Shown piece by piece: positions 9,205-17,604 of a stretch of 64,000 bases of DNA. The position numbers and the translations under genes are program-made. The DNA is taken from the NCBI GenBank assembly GCA_003669585.1, contig QWOQ01000011.1, positions 186,001 to 250,000 of the forward strand, given 5' to 3'. Below the pieces are notes generated by a model. The model made no database searches, was not told the origin of the DNA, and saw only the letters and a program-made list of their open reading frames with translations. Source of the DNA: Planctomycetota bacterium. GTDB lineage: Bacteria; Planctomycetota; Planctomycetia; Pirellulales; UBA1268. How positions within the stretch are numbered: position 1 is the stretch's first letter; the number at the start of each line of letters is the position of its first letter.

Positions 9205-10469
9205 CGGCGTCCTCTCACAAGTTCCTGTTCGATGTCGAGTGGACCTGCGGTCAGAATTGGCCGGTTGTCAGGTTTGGAAGACGAAAGGAGTCCGGCGGTG
9301 ATCCAACAGAGAAAAAACGTAGCCCATGGAGCACCCAGCGTCACGAGAGACACGAATGGTTCGCCCAGTGAGCCAGTGAGTTGGGGACGAAATTCTTCGA
9401 TGGTCGCAATGACCACAAGATTGGCCAGTCCCAGTGGAAGCATCACCTTCCAAGCGAGATTCATAAGTTGATCAAATCGAAATCGAGGCCAGCTCCAGCG
9501 AACAAGCATAAAAAAGACGATGACTGAAAAAACCTTCAGCGAGAAGATTCCAAAGCGCACAATTGCTCCGATCCAGGTTATTTCCGACCCGGCTCCTGTT
9601 ACTCCCCAAAGGTGCCAGCCTCCAAAAAAGAGAATCACAATGAGGAACGAAGCGGTAATCATGTGAAGAAATTCAGCAACAAGAAACAGGAGCAATCGGA
9701 TTCCTGAATATTCGGTGTGATAGCCACCAACCAGCTCTTGCTCAGCTTCAGGGAGATCGAACGGAAGCCGTGCAGCCTCTGCAAAACTTGCGATCACAAA
9801 AACAAGAAATCCCAGTGGCTGCGCAACGACATTCCAGATTCCAGTCGTGGCCTGCGCATGGATAATGACGTCGAGTTTTAGTGAACCTGAAGAAAGCACG
9901 ACCCCGAGCAGGCCAAGCCCCAGGGGAATCTCGTAGGCGACCAATTGAGCACTCGATCGCAAACCGCCAAGAAATCCATACTTGTTGTTACTTGCCCAAC
10001 CACCGAGAAGCACTCCGTAGACCGCAATACTCGAAAGCGCAAATACCCACAACACGCCAACGTCGAGCGACGGAGCAACCAAAAGCGAAATGGGGTCAGG
10101 CAGACCAGGGATTCCCAGAGGAGGCAGCACGCTACCGAATGGAATTGCGGCAAAGATTGCTAAAGATGCGGCAAGAATCAAAAGTGGCGCAGCTGTGTAA
10201 AGCACTCGATCAACGTGACGAGGCGTGAAGTCTTCTTTGAGAATAATTTTAAGTCCATCAGCGAATGGCTGACCGAGCCCAAAGAGACGAATATTCGTCA
10301 GCGGAATTCCAACTCTGTTGGGGCCGCGTCGATCCTGCACCCACGCAGCAATCCATCGTTCCAAAAGAACAAAATAAGCAGCTGCAGTCATGAGGCCGCC
10401 GACGAGCAGACCGATTTTGATAAGCGCCGCAAGCGTGGTAATGGAAGGAATGAGCACAACAGATTCCAA
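9201..10469 (-). CDS. nuoH: NADH-quinone oxidoreductase subunit H
   Basis: NuoH is the membrane subunit that forms most of the quinone chamber and the first proton half-channel. Signatures are ERWIAAWVQDRRGPNRVG at about residues 36-53, GGWASNNKYGFLGGLRSSAQ and LPFDLPEAEQELVGGYHTEY, which holds the conserved acidic loop next to the quinone cavity. About nine transmembrane helices are seen, and at 422 aa the length is slightly above the family norm. A 67-nt gap separates it from nuoG; the downstream end overlaps nuoI by 4 nt. Confidence 0.96.
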   Translation of the reverse strand: MESVVLIPSITTLAALIKIGLLVGGLMTAAAYFVLLERWIAAWVQDRRGPNRVGIPLTNIRLFGLGQPFADGLKIILKEDFTPRHVDRVLYTAAPLLILAASLAIFAAIPFGSVLPPLGIPGLPDPISLLVAPSLDVGVLWVFALSSIAVYGVLLGGWASNNKYGFLGGLRSSAQLVAYEIPLGLGLLGVVLSSGSLKLDVIIHAQATTGIWNVVAQPLGFLVFVIASFAEAARLPFDLPEAEQELVGGYHTEYSGIRLLLFLVAEFLHMITASFLIVILFFGGWHLWGVTGAGSEITWIGAIVRFGIFSLKVFSVIVFFMLVRWSWPRFRFDQLMNLAWKVMLPLGLANLVVIATIEEFRPQLTGSLGEPFVSLVTLGAPWATFFLCWITAGLLSSSKPDNRPILTAGPLDIEQELVRGRR

Positions 10470-10536
10470 AGTCAGGATTTTGTGATGGATGAGCGAACGG
10501 GAAGAGTTACAGATTCAGAAGCGAACGGGAAGGAGA

Positions 10537-12180
10537 TTACGTCGAAGACGCGAGTTGGGAGATTCGTAGATCGATGCCGTGAGCCGGAATGTCATCGAAA
10601 AGAGCTGAAAGGGCCGCAGACCCTGTGGCGAATTCACGACGAATCACTCCCGGATCATAAAGGCCCTTTCGACCGAGCATATTCCAGAAGAGGCGACCCT
10701 CAGGCCAAACCCCGGCAGGCGGACGTATGGCCCACGAAAATCCTTGCGCACGATGCGAGGCGTTTATCCATGTACCTGCACGTTCGGCAAAACCCACGGA
10801 TGGCAATCGCCAGTGCGCCTTTTTTGTAAGCGGTGAGTCAAAAAGATCTTGCACCACAAGACAGCTCATTGTGTGAAAGGCATCGGCAGTGGTTTGATCG
10901 ATCCATGGGAAGGGATAGCCACCAGAGATCCATGCGGCCGTGATTTCGCCGTTGCTGGCACTCGAAACCAGATCGTTCCAAGATCGAACGCTGGGATCGA
11001 ACATTGCAACAATCTGTTCTACGCCCAATCGATTAGGACACTTTTCCGCACGGATCATGAATCCGCCTGGAAAAGTTTCATCCGAACCGATGCTTGGAAC
11101 ATACCCCACCGCCAACATCGCCCCCGGATCAATCTCTCTGGCAAGTGTGCAAAGCATCCATGCTTCTTCAAGCGTGAGCATCGGCGAAACAGAAACACCG
11201 AGTTTTCCCGAAGGGCCAATCGCCACCCCAAGATCTTTTCTCAGTGCAACGACGACATCAGACCATTCGGGCGATTTTTCAGATCCGTTTGAGGGCGAAA
11301 CAGATTCCGAGCGTGCAGCGGAAAGTATTCGTGCCGGATCATGAAGATGATGCCAGCCATAGCGACCGTCATCGCATATCCACCATTTGTTGATGTGCGG
11401 ATTTTCTCTTGGCTTGAGACGGTAAACCGTGTCTTGATGAAATTCAGTTGAGATCGAACATCCCGTTGAGCAGCCGCCGCAAACATTGGGTTGGTTCTCA
11501 AGAAACCAGACCCGCTGCTGGTAGAGAAAATCCTTGTCGCCGAGTGCGCCAACCGGGCAGAGGTCAACAACATTTCCCGCCAACTTGTTGTCGAGGGGAA
11601 ATCCAGGAAAAGAATCGATCTCTTCTTTTGACCCGCGGTTGATCACCATGAGTTCACTCGTTCCGCTGACCTCGCGAGTAAATCGTACGCATCGCGTACA
11701 CATCACGCAGCGATCAACAAAAAGCGATACCGTCGGACCGACCTCACGACGACGACTTGTAAAAGGCTTAATGTCGGCACGCCGTTGCGCCTGTCCGTGT
11801 TCGAAGTGATAGTCCTGAAGGAGGCATTCCCCCGCTTTATCGCAGATTGGACAGTCAATCGGATGATCGATCAGGAGAGCTTCTTCAACGCGTGCTCGAC
11901 TGGCTTTTACGATATCACTGTCAGTCACGAACACACTGCCATCAACTGCAGGAGTTTGGCAGGCCGGCACCAGTTTTGGCACCATCGTGATTTTACCCGT
12001 TGCCTTGTCGCGAGTACCGGTCTCGACCAAACACATACGGCAACTCGCTACCACCGACAGGCCTGGATGCCAGCAGTAGTGTGGAATCTCCACGCCGACG
12101 CGACGGGCAGCTTGAATGCCATTGAGGCGATCAGTCGCACCAATTTCGATTTCCTGTCCGTTGACAATCACGGTTTGCAT
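10537..12180 (-). CDS. nuoG: NADH-quinone oxidoreductase subunit G, short form
   Basis: NuoG is the largest hydrophilic subunit and holds most of the electron-transfer clusters. Visible ligands in order are N1b [2Fe-2S] (C36, C47, C50 and a later Cys in LVPACQTP), N5 (HPIDCPICDKAGEC, the HxxxCxxCxxxxxC type), N4 (CVMCTRCVRF with a later CPVGAL) and an N7-type set (CGGCSTGC plus WICDDGRYG). The remaining molybdopterin-oxidoreductase-like domain is cut short: the protein is 547 aa, well below the usual 700-900. The N7-type set is retained even though the rest of that domain is shrunken. It lies 121 nt after nuoF and 67 nt before nuoH. Confidence 0.95.
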   Translation of the reverse strand: MQTVIVNGQEIEIGATDRLNGIQAARRVGVEIPHYCWHPGLSVVASCRMCLVETGTRDKATGKITMVPKLVPACQTPAVDGSVFVTDSDIVKASRARVEEALLIDHPIDCPICDKAGECLLQDYHFEHGQAQRRADIKPFTSRRREVGPTVSLFVDRCVMCTRCVRFTREVSGTSELMVINRGSKEEIDSFPGFPLDNKLAGNVVDLCPVGALGDKDFLYQQRVWFLENQPNVCGGCSTGCSISTEFHQDTVYRLKPRENPHINKWWICDDGRYGWHHLHDPARILSAARSESVSPSNGSEKSPEWSDVVVALRKDLGVAIGPSGKLGVSVSPMLTLEEAWMLCTLAREIDPGAMLAVGYVPSIGSDETFPGGFMIRAEKCPNRLGVEQIVAMFDPSVRSWNDLVSSASNGEITAAWISGGYPFPWIDQTTADAFHTMSCLVVQDLFDSPLTKKAHWRLPSVGFAERAGTWINASHRAQGFSWAIRPPAGVWPEGRLFWNMLGRKGLYDPGVIRREFATGSAALSALFDDIPAHGIDLRISQLASST

Positions 12181-12301
12181 AGTGTGTTTATGTCTCGAAT
12201 CGTCTCGTTAAAAAACACAGAGAGTTTATGGAAAAACACTCTGTGGTGGTGTTCGTTGTCATCATGATTAAAAAAGTGTGAATGAAATAGAGTGAATCGC
12301 G

Positions 12302-13657
12302 CTAATGCCCATTCACGATGGCAAGGGCCGGCACAGGCTCGTTCACCATCCAGCCAGTAGGGTTGGTGCGTTTGACGTAGTCTTCACATTCGTCGCGGAA
12401 TTTTTTTATTGTGTTTTTGATAGGCCATCCAGCACCGTCGGCGAGTCCACAGATCGTGGTCCCAGGCATCATGCCGATCGTAGTTCCAATTTCAAGCAAC
12501 AAATCGAGATCTTTGATTCGACCCTTCCCCGCTCGGATGCGTTCAATCATGCGCAGCGACCAGCTTGTTCCTTCTCGACAAGGCGTGCACTGACCGCACG
12601 ATTCGTGGGCAAAAAAACGACAGGAATTATAAAGAAAATCAATCATGCTCACGGTTTCATCAAGCACGACCACAGCCGCCGTACCCAGGCCGAGGCAACC
12701 AACTTTTCCGGGACCAGAAAAGTCGAGAGGGGTGTCAAATTCAGCTTCGGTAAGAATGCCCATTGAAATGCCACCGGGGATCGCTGCTTTTGCTTTACGG
12801 TTTTTCCAAACGCCCCCACCAAAGCGATCAATCAGTTCCCGAACAGTGATTCCCAGCGGAGCTTCATAGCAGCCTGGGCGATTGACATGACCAGAAAGAC
12901 AGTAGAGCTTTGGCCCGTAACTGCCAGGATCTCGGGGATTTGCAGGATCGCTCGGCACTCCAATCGATCGGAACCAGTCGACGCCGCGACGGACAATCTG
13001 TGCCACGCACGCGACGGTTTCAATGTTATTGACGACCGTCGGCTTGTGAAAGAGTCCTTCAACGGCCGGGAAAGGCGGCTTAATTCTCGGCCAGGCTCGT
13101 TTGCCTTCAAGACTTTCAATCAGGCCAGTTTCTTCGCCGCAGATATATGCCGCCGCACCGCGATGCAGATAGATATTGAGACTGAAAGAGCTTCCAAGAA
13201 TTTTGTTTCCGAGGTAGCCGGCCGCATAGCACTCATCGATGGCCGACTGCATGCGATCCCACGAAGCAGGATATTCGTACCGAAGATAGATGTAAGCCGT
13301 GGTGGCGCGTGTTGCATAGGCAGAGAGAATCGTACCTTCGAGCACCTGATGCGGATCTTCCTCCATAAGAATTCGGTTATTAAACGTGCCTGGTTCGCTC
13401 TCATCTGCATTGATGCAGAGATAGATCGGGCCGGGATGGTCTTTTGGAAGAAATGTCCACTTCAGGCCGGTGGGAAACCCTGCTCCGCCACGACCACGGA
13501 GGCCCGATGCCTTTATAATATCGATCACATCAGTCGGCTTCTTCTCGGTCAGAGTCTGCCTGAGCGCAGCATACCCGCCCCGTTCTTCGTAGCTGGCCCT
13601 TGTAAAGCTGTCGGTAATACCGATCCCTGCAAGCAGCACGGGCTGAAAATCACTCAT
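12302..13657 (-). CDS. nuoF: NADH-quinone oxidoreductase subunit F
   Basis: NuoF binds NADH and FMN and carries the N3 [4Fe-4S] cluster. The glycine-rich NADH site GLRGRGGAGFPTGLKW, the FMN region YICINADESEPGTF (here CINADESEPGT) and the cluster motif ESCGQCTPCREG with a distant CGLADG Cys are all present. The frame opens at 13681, but the ATG at 13657 (MSDFQPV) overlaps the nuoE stop as ATGAGTGA, giving a coupled 451-aa product. The 121-nt gap to nuoG contains a weak 7-bp inverted repeat (12216-12222 with 12239-12245). Confidence 0.96.
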   Translation of the reverse strand: MSDFQPVLLAGIGITDSFTRASYEERGGYAALRQTLTEKKPTDVIDIIKASGLRGRGGAGFPTGLKWTFLPKDHPGPIYLCINADESEPGTFNNRILMEEDPHQVLEGTILSAYATRATTAYIYLRYEYPASWDRMQSAIDECYAAGYLGNKILGSSFSLNIYLHRGAAAYICGEETGLIESLEGKRAWPRIKPPFPAVEGLFHKPTVVNNIETVACVAQIVRRGVDWFRSIGVPSDPANPRDPGSYGPKLYCLSGHVNRPGCYEAPLGITVRELIDRFGGGVWKNRKAKAAIPGGISMGILTEAEFDTPLDFSGPGKVGCLGLGTAAVVVLDETVSMIDFLYNSCRFFAHESCGQCTPCREGTSWSLRMIERIRAGKGRIKDLDLLLEIGTTIGMMPGTTICGLADGAGWPIKNTIKKFRDECEDYVKRTNPTGWMVNEPVPALAIVNGH

Positions 13658-14150
13658 GACAGGAGACCTTTGAATGAGCAAGGAATTCGTTCATTTTTTC
13701 CGGCGTTAGATTTTTGTAAAGCGTTGATCCTGCAAGCATGCAAGGCGCAAAATCACACGCCCCGAGGCACTCTGCGACTTCAACAGTAAGAAGACCGTCA
13801 GAAGTGGTTTCTCCCGGTCTTACGCCCGCCTTGCGACAGAGATGCTCCATCACCTCTTCGCCCCCGCGCAGCGCGCAGGAGATCGAGCGACAGACCCACG
13901 CTCGTACGATTCCAGCAGGGGCATCCTGATGAAAGAACTCATAAAACGAAAGTGAATCCTGTACCTCGGCCGGCTTGAGTCCCAAAAGTTCTGCAACTTC
14001 AACGACAGCTTCCAAGGGGACGTATCGAAGGCTGTCGTTGACAATGTGCAGTGCCGGCAGGGTGAGCGCACGCCGATCGGGATACCTCGGCGCAAGGGCT
14101 TCAATCGCGGCAATCATTTCAGCGGTAAGAATCTTGCGAGGAGCAATCAT
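13650..14150 (-). CDS. nuoE: NADH-quinone oxidoreductase subunit E
   Basis: NuoE is the thioredoxin-fold subunit that holds the N1a [2Fe-2S] cluster and works with NuoF and NuoG in NADH oxidation. The four cluster ligands are seen as CRSISC in the first half and CLGACDFAPC in the second. The helical N-terminal domain (ALAPRYPDRRALTLPALHIV) is of family type, and the length of 166 aa is normal. Its end overlaps the nuoF start by 8 nt. Confidence 0.95.
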   Translation of the reverse strand: MIAPRKILTAEMIAAIEALAPRYPDRRALTLPALHIVNDSLRYVPLEAVVEVAELLGLKPAEVQDSLSFYEFFHQDAPAGIVRAWVCRSISCALRGGEEVMEHLCRKAGVRPGETTSDGLLTVEVAECLGACDFAPCMLAGSTLYKNLTPEKMNEFLAHSKVSCHE

Positions 14151-14210
14151 TGCATACTGTAAAAAAAATGTTTTAGAACGAGGGATGAGGGAACTCTGGA
14201 CTCAAAAATT

Positions 14211-15434
14211 CTAGCGATCAAGTTCGGCAGCGATGATGTTGAGACTTCCGAGAACAGCCACAACATCCGAGAGCGTGTGGCCTTTGATGAGAGATGGAAA
14301 CAGAGCGAAGTGCAGCAGGCTTGGAGGTCGACAGCGGGCGCGGTAAGCAGCCTCTCGCCCGTCGCCAACAATGTAAAACCCAAGTTCGCCATTAGGAGCC
14401 TCTGTGGCTGCATACGATTCTTCGCACGGCACTTCAAATCCGCGATGAGCCATCGATAGTTCAAAGTGCGAAATAGTTCCTTCAATTGTGGAATAAACCT
14501 GCTGTTTCGAAGGCAACGCCGTCCGTTGATCGATGCCCACGTTCGCGGGACCTTCCGGAATGTTTTCAATGGCCTGCGATACAATTCGAAGGCTCTCTCG
14601 TATTTCAGCCATTCTCACGAGATAGCGGGCGTAGCAATCGCCTGCCGATGCGCAGCAAATATTGAAATCGAAGTCTGCGTACGAAAGGTAGGGATCGTCT
14701 TTTCGAACATCACGAGTCACGCCACTGGCTCGGGCAACCGGACCGGTCGCACTTCTGGCAATGGCTTCGGCTCTCGAAAGCACACCCACGCCTTTGGTGC
14801 GATCGACAAAGATGCGGTTGCGAGTGAGAAGCCGCTCCATGTCGTCGAGTGTACGCGGAAAGTTTTTAACAAAATCACGAATCTTTTGAACGACTAGCGG
14901 CGTGAAATCGTGTGAAACTCCGCCCACTCGGGTGTAACTGTTGGTGAATCTCGCTCCGCAAAGCGTCTCGAAAATATCGTAGATCACTTCACGCTGATAA
15001 AAAGCATAGAGGAAAAAAGTGAAGGCACCGACATCGAGCCCGACTGCGCCGTTGGAGAGTAAGTGATCGCTGATTCGGGCCAATTCGGCAACAATGGTGC
15101 GAATGGTTGAGCAGCGAGGAGTGAGCGTGATTCCAAGAAGTTTCTCTACGGCACCGTGCCACGCCACGTTATTGGCCATCGGAGAGATGTAATTCATCCG
15201 ATCGGTAACGGTAACATACTGATTGAATGTGAGATGCTCGCCAATCTTTTCAAAACCGGAATGGAGATAGCCCATTTCAGGCATTGCATCAACGACTCGC
15301 TCTCCATCGAGCGTGAGCACTATTCGAAGCGTCGTATGCGTGGCGGGATGCTGGGGACCAAAGTTGAGTTTCCAGAGGTAATCCTCGGAACGTACGGTCT
15401 TGGAAGCATCGAGTTCTGGATGTGCAATGGACAT
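14211..15434 (-). CDS. nuoD: NADH-quinone oxidoreductase subunit D
   Basis: NuoD is the 49-kDa-type subunit that forms the quinone site with NuoB. It has NFGPQHPATHTTLRI with the quinone-contacting His, TDRMNYISPMANNVAW with the conserved Tyr, and the typical end DVVAVLGSLNIIAAELDR. The open frame reaches 15500 and would overlap nuoC, but MSIAHPELD at 15434 lies 19 nt after the nuoC stop and fits better (407 aa). No clear Shine-Dalgarno site precedes it, so translational re-initiation after nuoC is likely. It is separate from nuoC, not a CD fusion. Confidence 0.95.
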   Translation of the reverse strand: MSIAHPELDASKTVRSEDYLWKLNFGPQHPATHTTLRIVLTLDGERVVDAMPEMGYLHSGFEKIGEHLTFNQYVTVTDRMNYISPMANNVAWHGAVEKLLGITLTPRCSTIRTIVAELARISDHLLSNGAVGLDVGAFTFFLYAFYQREVIYDIFETLCGARFTNSYTRVGGVSHDFTPLVVQKIRDFVKNFPRTLDDMERLLTRNRIFVDRTKGVGVLSRAEAIARSATGPVARASGVTRDVRKDDPYLSYADFDFNICCASAGDCYARYLVRMAEIRESLRIVSQAIENIPEGPANVGIDQRTALPSKQQVYSTIEGTISHFELSMAHRGFEVPCEESYAATEAPNGELGFYIVGDGREAAYRARCRPPSLLHFALFPSLIKGHTLSDVVAVLGSLNIIAAELDR

Positions 15435-15453
15435 AGAGTATGTGAAAACTATT

Positions 15454-15963
15454 TTAGCTGTGGTCGCGAGTAATAATGGGGAAGTTATGGCGTTCGCCAC
15501 GGCCCTGCATGGGGTAGTCTTTTCGAAGAGGATGGGCTGTAAATTCTTCAGGCATCACCAGTCGCCGAAGATCGGGATGGCCTTCAAAACGGATGCCAAA
15601 GAGATCCCACACCTCTCTCTCGAGCCAGTTGGCTCCCTCCCAGAGAGACACCACCGAAGGCACGCAAGGATTTGGATCGTCGAGGAATACGCGAAGCGTC
15701 AACCGCTGACCAGTCTCCGTCGAGGCCAGCAGATAGACCATGCCGTATCGATGCGGAGCTCCGCGGTATTCGAGGTAATCCACACTTGTCACATCGACGA
15801 GCAGATCGAATCCGCTGTCTTTCAAAAATGAGAGCACCTCAAACAATGCATCGGGTTGAACGACCACGCGCGTCTGGCCTCGAAAAGTTGACGTCGTCAG
15901 CGGTCCAAAGCGACCCAACAGCGATTCAAGCACGTCGTTGATTGGAGATGAGGTGGATGTCAT
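15454..15963 (-). CDS. nuoC: NADH-quinone oxidoreductase subunit C
   Basis: NuoC is the 30-kDa-type subunit that packs on NuoD in the connecting module. The signature LEREVWDLFGIRFEGHPDLR followed by ...HPLRKDYPMQGRGE is present in the last third. The length of 169 aa is normal for a stand-alone NuoC. It lies 81 nt after nuoB and 19 nt before the chosen start of nuoD. Confidence 0.95.
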   Translation of the reverse strand: MTSTSSPINDVLESLLGRFGPLTTSTFRGQTRVVVQPDALFEVLSFLKDSGFDLLVDVTSVDYLEYRGAPHRYGMVYLLASTETGQRLTLRVFLDDPNPCVPSVVSLWEGANWLEREVWDLFGIRFEGHPDLRRLVMPEEFTAHPLRKDYPMQGRGERHNFPIITRDHS

Positions 15964-16044
15964 ACATGAAAAAAAGTGTGAGAAAATGGAACAAGAATCG
16001 AATTCTCGTCTGAATAAAGCAGATTTTGCGTCAACATTCGTTGC

Positions 16045-16674
16045 CTAGACAATTTCTCCTGTTCCAAAGACCGGTTGGTTGCCTGAGGTACGATCGATAA
16101 ATCGTCGCTGAATGAGGGGATTGCGCGATGCGTCGAGTGACACACCTTCGAAATCCCCGATGAGAGCGCGTTTGGTTGCTTGACGATTCTGAGTGTTGAA
16201 TTCTCTGCCGTTGATCGTGCCTTCTCGCTGGATTTTGTCTTGTAAATCAATGATCGCTTGAATCAGTTGTTCAGGTCGCGGTGGGCATCCTGGAACATAC
16301 ATATCAACCGGTATGAATCGATCGATCCCCTGAACAACCGCATAGGTGTCAAAGACACCGCCGGTGCTCGCACATGCGCCCATTGAAATGCACCACTTGG
16401 GTTCATGCATTTGCAACCAGATACGCTGAAGCACCGGAAGCATTTTCATCACCACCCGACCTGCAACAATCATCAGATCACACTGACGGGGGCTAAATCG
16501 GAAAACCTCTGCACCAAAACGTGCAAGGTCATGCTTGCTTGCGCCGGTTGCCATTAATTCAATACCGCAGCATGCCGTTGCAAAGGGCATGGGCCAGAGA
16601 CTGTTTTTTCGACACCACGAAGCCAGTTCATCGAGCTTGCTTACGACGATGTTCTCGGGAAGTTCTAACGCCAT
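16045..16674 (-). CDS. nuoB: NADH-quinone oxidoreductase subunit B
   Basis: NuoB carries the terminal N2 [4Fe-4S] cluster that reduces quinone. Ligands are visible as the tandem Cys in TACCGIELMA, the Cys in WCISMGACAS and the Cys in VPGCPPRPE. The frame is open to 16827, but the ATG at 16674 (MALELPEN) has AAGGGGG about 7 nt upstream and overlaps the nuoA end by 10 nt, so 209 aa is the supported product. The C-terminal tail after the cluster domain (...DASRNPLIQRRF) is longer than the core fold needs. Confidence 0.96.
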   Translation of the reverse strand: MALELPENIVVSKLDELASWCRKNSLWPMPFATACCGIELMATGASKHDLARFGAEVFRFSPRQCDLMIVAGRVVMKMLPVLQRIWLQMHEPKWCISMGACASTGGVFDTYAVVQGIDRFIPVDMYVPGCPPRPEQLIQAIIDLQDKIQREGTINGREFNTQNRQATKRALIGDFEGVSLDASRNPLIQRRFIDRTSGNQPVFGTGEIV

Positions 16675-17063
16675 CGAAATACCCCCTTGCGCCAGTCGTA
16701 CACAAATCCAATCACGACCATTGCGATGAAAAACAGTACCGAAAAAAAGACAAGCAGACGACTTGAAACAAGGCCTTCGGAAACCGCAGCATCGATACCG
16801 CTTGCGGTGCGACTTGCGACCGCCCATGGATAGAGAAACAGAAGTTCCACATCAAAAACGAGAAACGTAATGGCCACAAGATGAAAACGGATGTCGAACC
16901 GACGGCGAGTGTCGTGAAGAGGATCCATGCCACTTTCATACGGCATTTCCTTGACGGCACCGGGGCGCTTCGGGCCGATGAGTTGTGCAAAAACAACCAG
17001 ACCGACCGACACCGCTGCAGCAATGGCAACAAACAACAAAACAGGAAGAATTGGTTCGATCAT
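16665..17063 (-). CDS. nuoA: NADH-quinone oxidoreductase subunit A
   Basis: NuoA is a three-helix membrane subunit at the quinone site. PYESGMDPLHDTRRRFDIRF and FLVFDVELLFLYPWAV are the family signatures, and the 132-aa length is normal. It is the first gene of the 15-gene nuo-mrp run on the minus strand. Its stop lies inside the start of nuoB. The upstream 541-nt gap is the only room for the main promoter of the operon and contains two abutting hairpins within the first 75 nt of the leader. Confidence 0.96.
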   Translation of the reverse strand: MIEPILPVLLFVAIAAAVSVGLVVFAQLIGPKRPGAVKEMPYESGMDPLHDTRRRFDIRFHLVAITFLVFDVELLFLYPWAVASRTASGIDAAVSEGLVSSRLLVFFSVLFFIAMVVIGFVYDWRKGVFRWR

Positions 17064-17101
17064 GCACGACCTATCGAAGGGTCAAAAAAGTTGATTGTGG
17101 G

Positions 17102-17137
17102 CCGAAAAATCGGACTTCGTGAAATTCATCACGAAGT
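17102..17137 (-). promoter_or_regulatory. Two abutting hairpins in the nuoA leader
   Basis: A perfect 8-bp inverted repeat, ACTTCGTG (17114-17121) with CACGAAGT (17130-17137), directly abuts a second one, CCGA (17102-17105) with TCGG (17110-17113). They lie 39-74 nt upstream of the nuoA start and would be transcribed in the nuo leader. Read on the plus strand, the larger stem is followed by five T residues. A leader structure or a protein-binding site is possible; the function is unknown. Confidence 0.4.
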
Positions 17138-17462
17138 TTTTGCCAGCACGAAAAGCCGTGGCTGATAAAGGCCTCCGACGACGTCTGACAGGATCAGAGT
17201 TATAGCGTCAGAAAGCTTTTCAGACGAGCGGCCCCACCTGCGGAATGGGTTCCGGCTCTGAAAGAAAGAGGCAAAACCCGGCTCGACATCGTTTGAAAGA
17301 GAGATTTTGAGGGTCAAAGGATAATTTGTGAATACCTTGAACTGCTTTGAACGTAGGCAGGTGAGCGACGTGATCCAGAAGGATCGCATTGTGTCGTCGC
17401 GAGCTTTTCCAGTGTGCGGAAACTCAACGAAGGGGGCAAGCGTTCAACCAATACGCATGAAC

Positions 17463-17490
17463 GCTTGAGAAACGCATACTATTCTCAAGC
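17463..17490. repeat. Perfect 8-bp inverted repeat
   Basis: GCTTGAGA (17463-17470) pairs with TCTCAAGC (17483-17490) across 12 nt, centre to centre about two helical turns apart. This is the geometry of a dimeric regulator site, upstream of the M20 gene at 17605. No regulator was identified. Confidence 0.4.
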
Positions 17491-17548
17491 ATTCATTCTC
17501 ACACAATCATTTTATGCTGGAGAGAATTGCGTCGGGTTCAGAAGTTGA

Positions 17549-17572
17549 CCAATTCATTCTTGAATGAGTTGG
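17549..17572. repeat. Imperfect palindrome upstream of the M20 gene
   Basis: The arms CCAAT-TCATTC and GAATGA-GTTGG flank a central TT; only one position is a T-G mismatch. It ends 32 nt before the start at 17605. Its core TCATTCTTGAAT recurs exactly in the 22-bp palindrome at 54704-54725. Confidence 0.4.
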
Positions 17573-17604
17573 CAGAACAAAAAGTGCGAGAGGATTGAAT
17601 CACA

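Larger units (their letters stand above)
17064..17604. other. 541-nt divergent intergenic region
   Basis: This gap separates nuoA (minus) from the M20 hydrolase gene (plus) and must hold promoters for both. I see no convincing ORF and no consensus sigma-70 pair. It does contain the leader hairpins at 17102-17137, a perfect 8-bp inverted repeat at 17463-17490 and a hairpin at 17549-17572, each listed separately. Confidence 0.5.

Noticed and set aside
17129..17389. 86-residue minus-strand frame upstream of nuoA
   Set aside because: No ribosome site or protein pattern; it covers the region where the nuo promoter and leader must lie.
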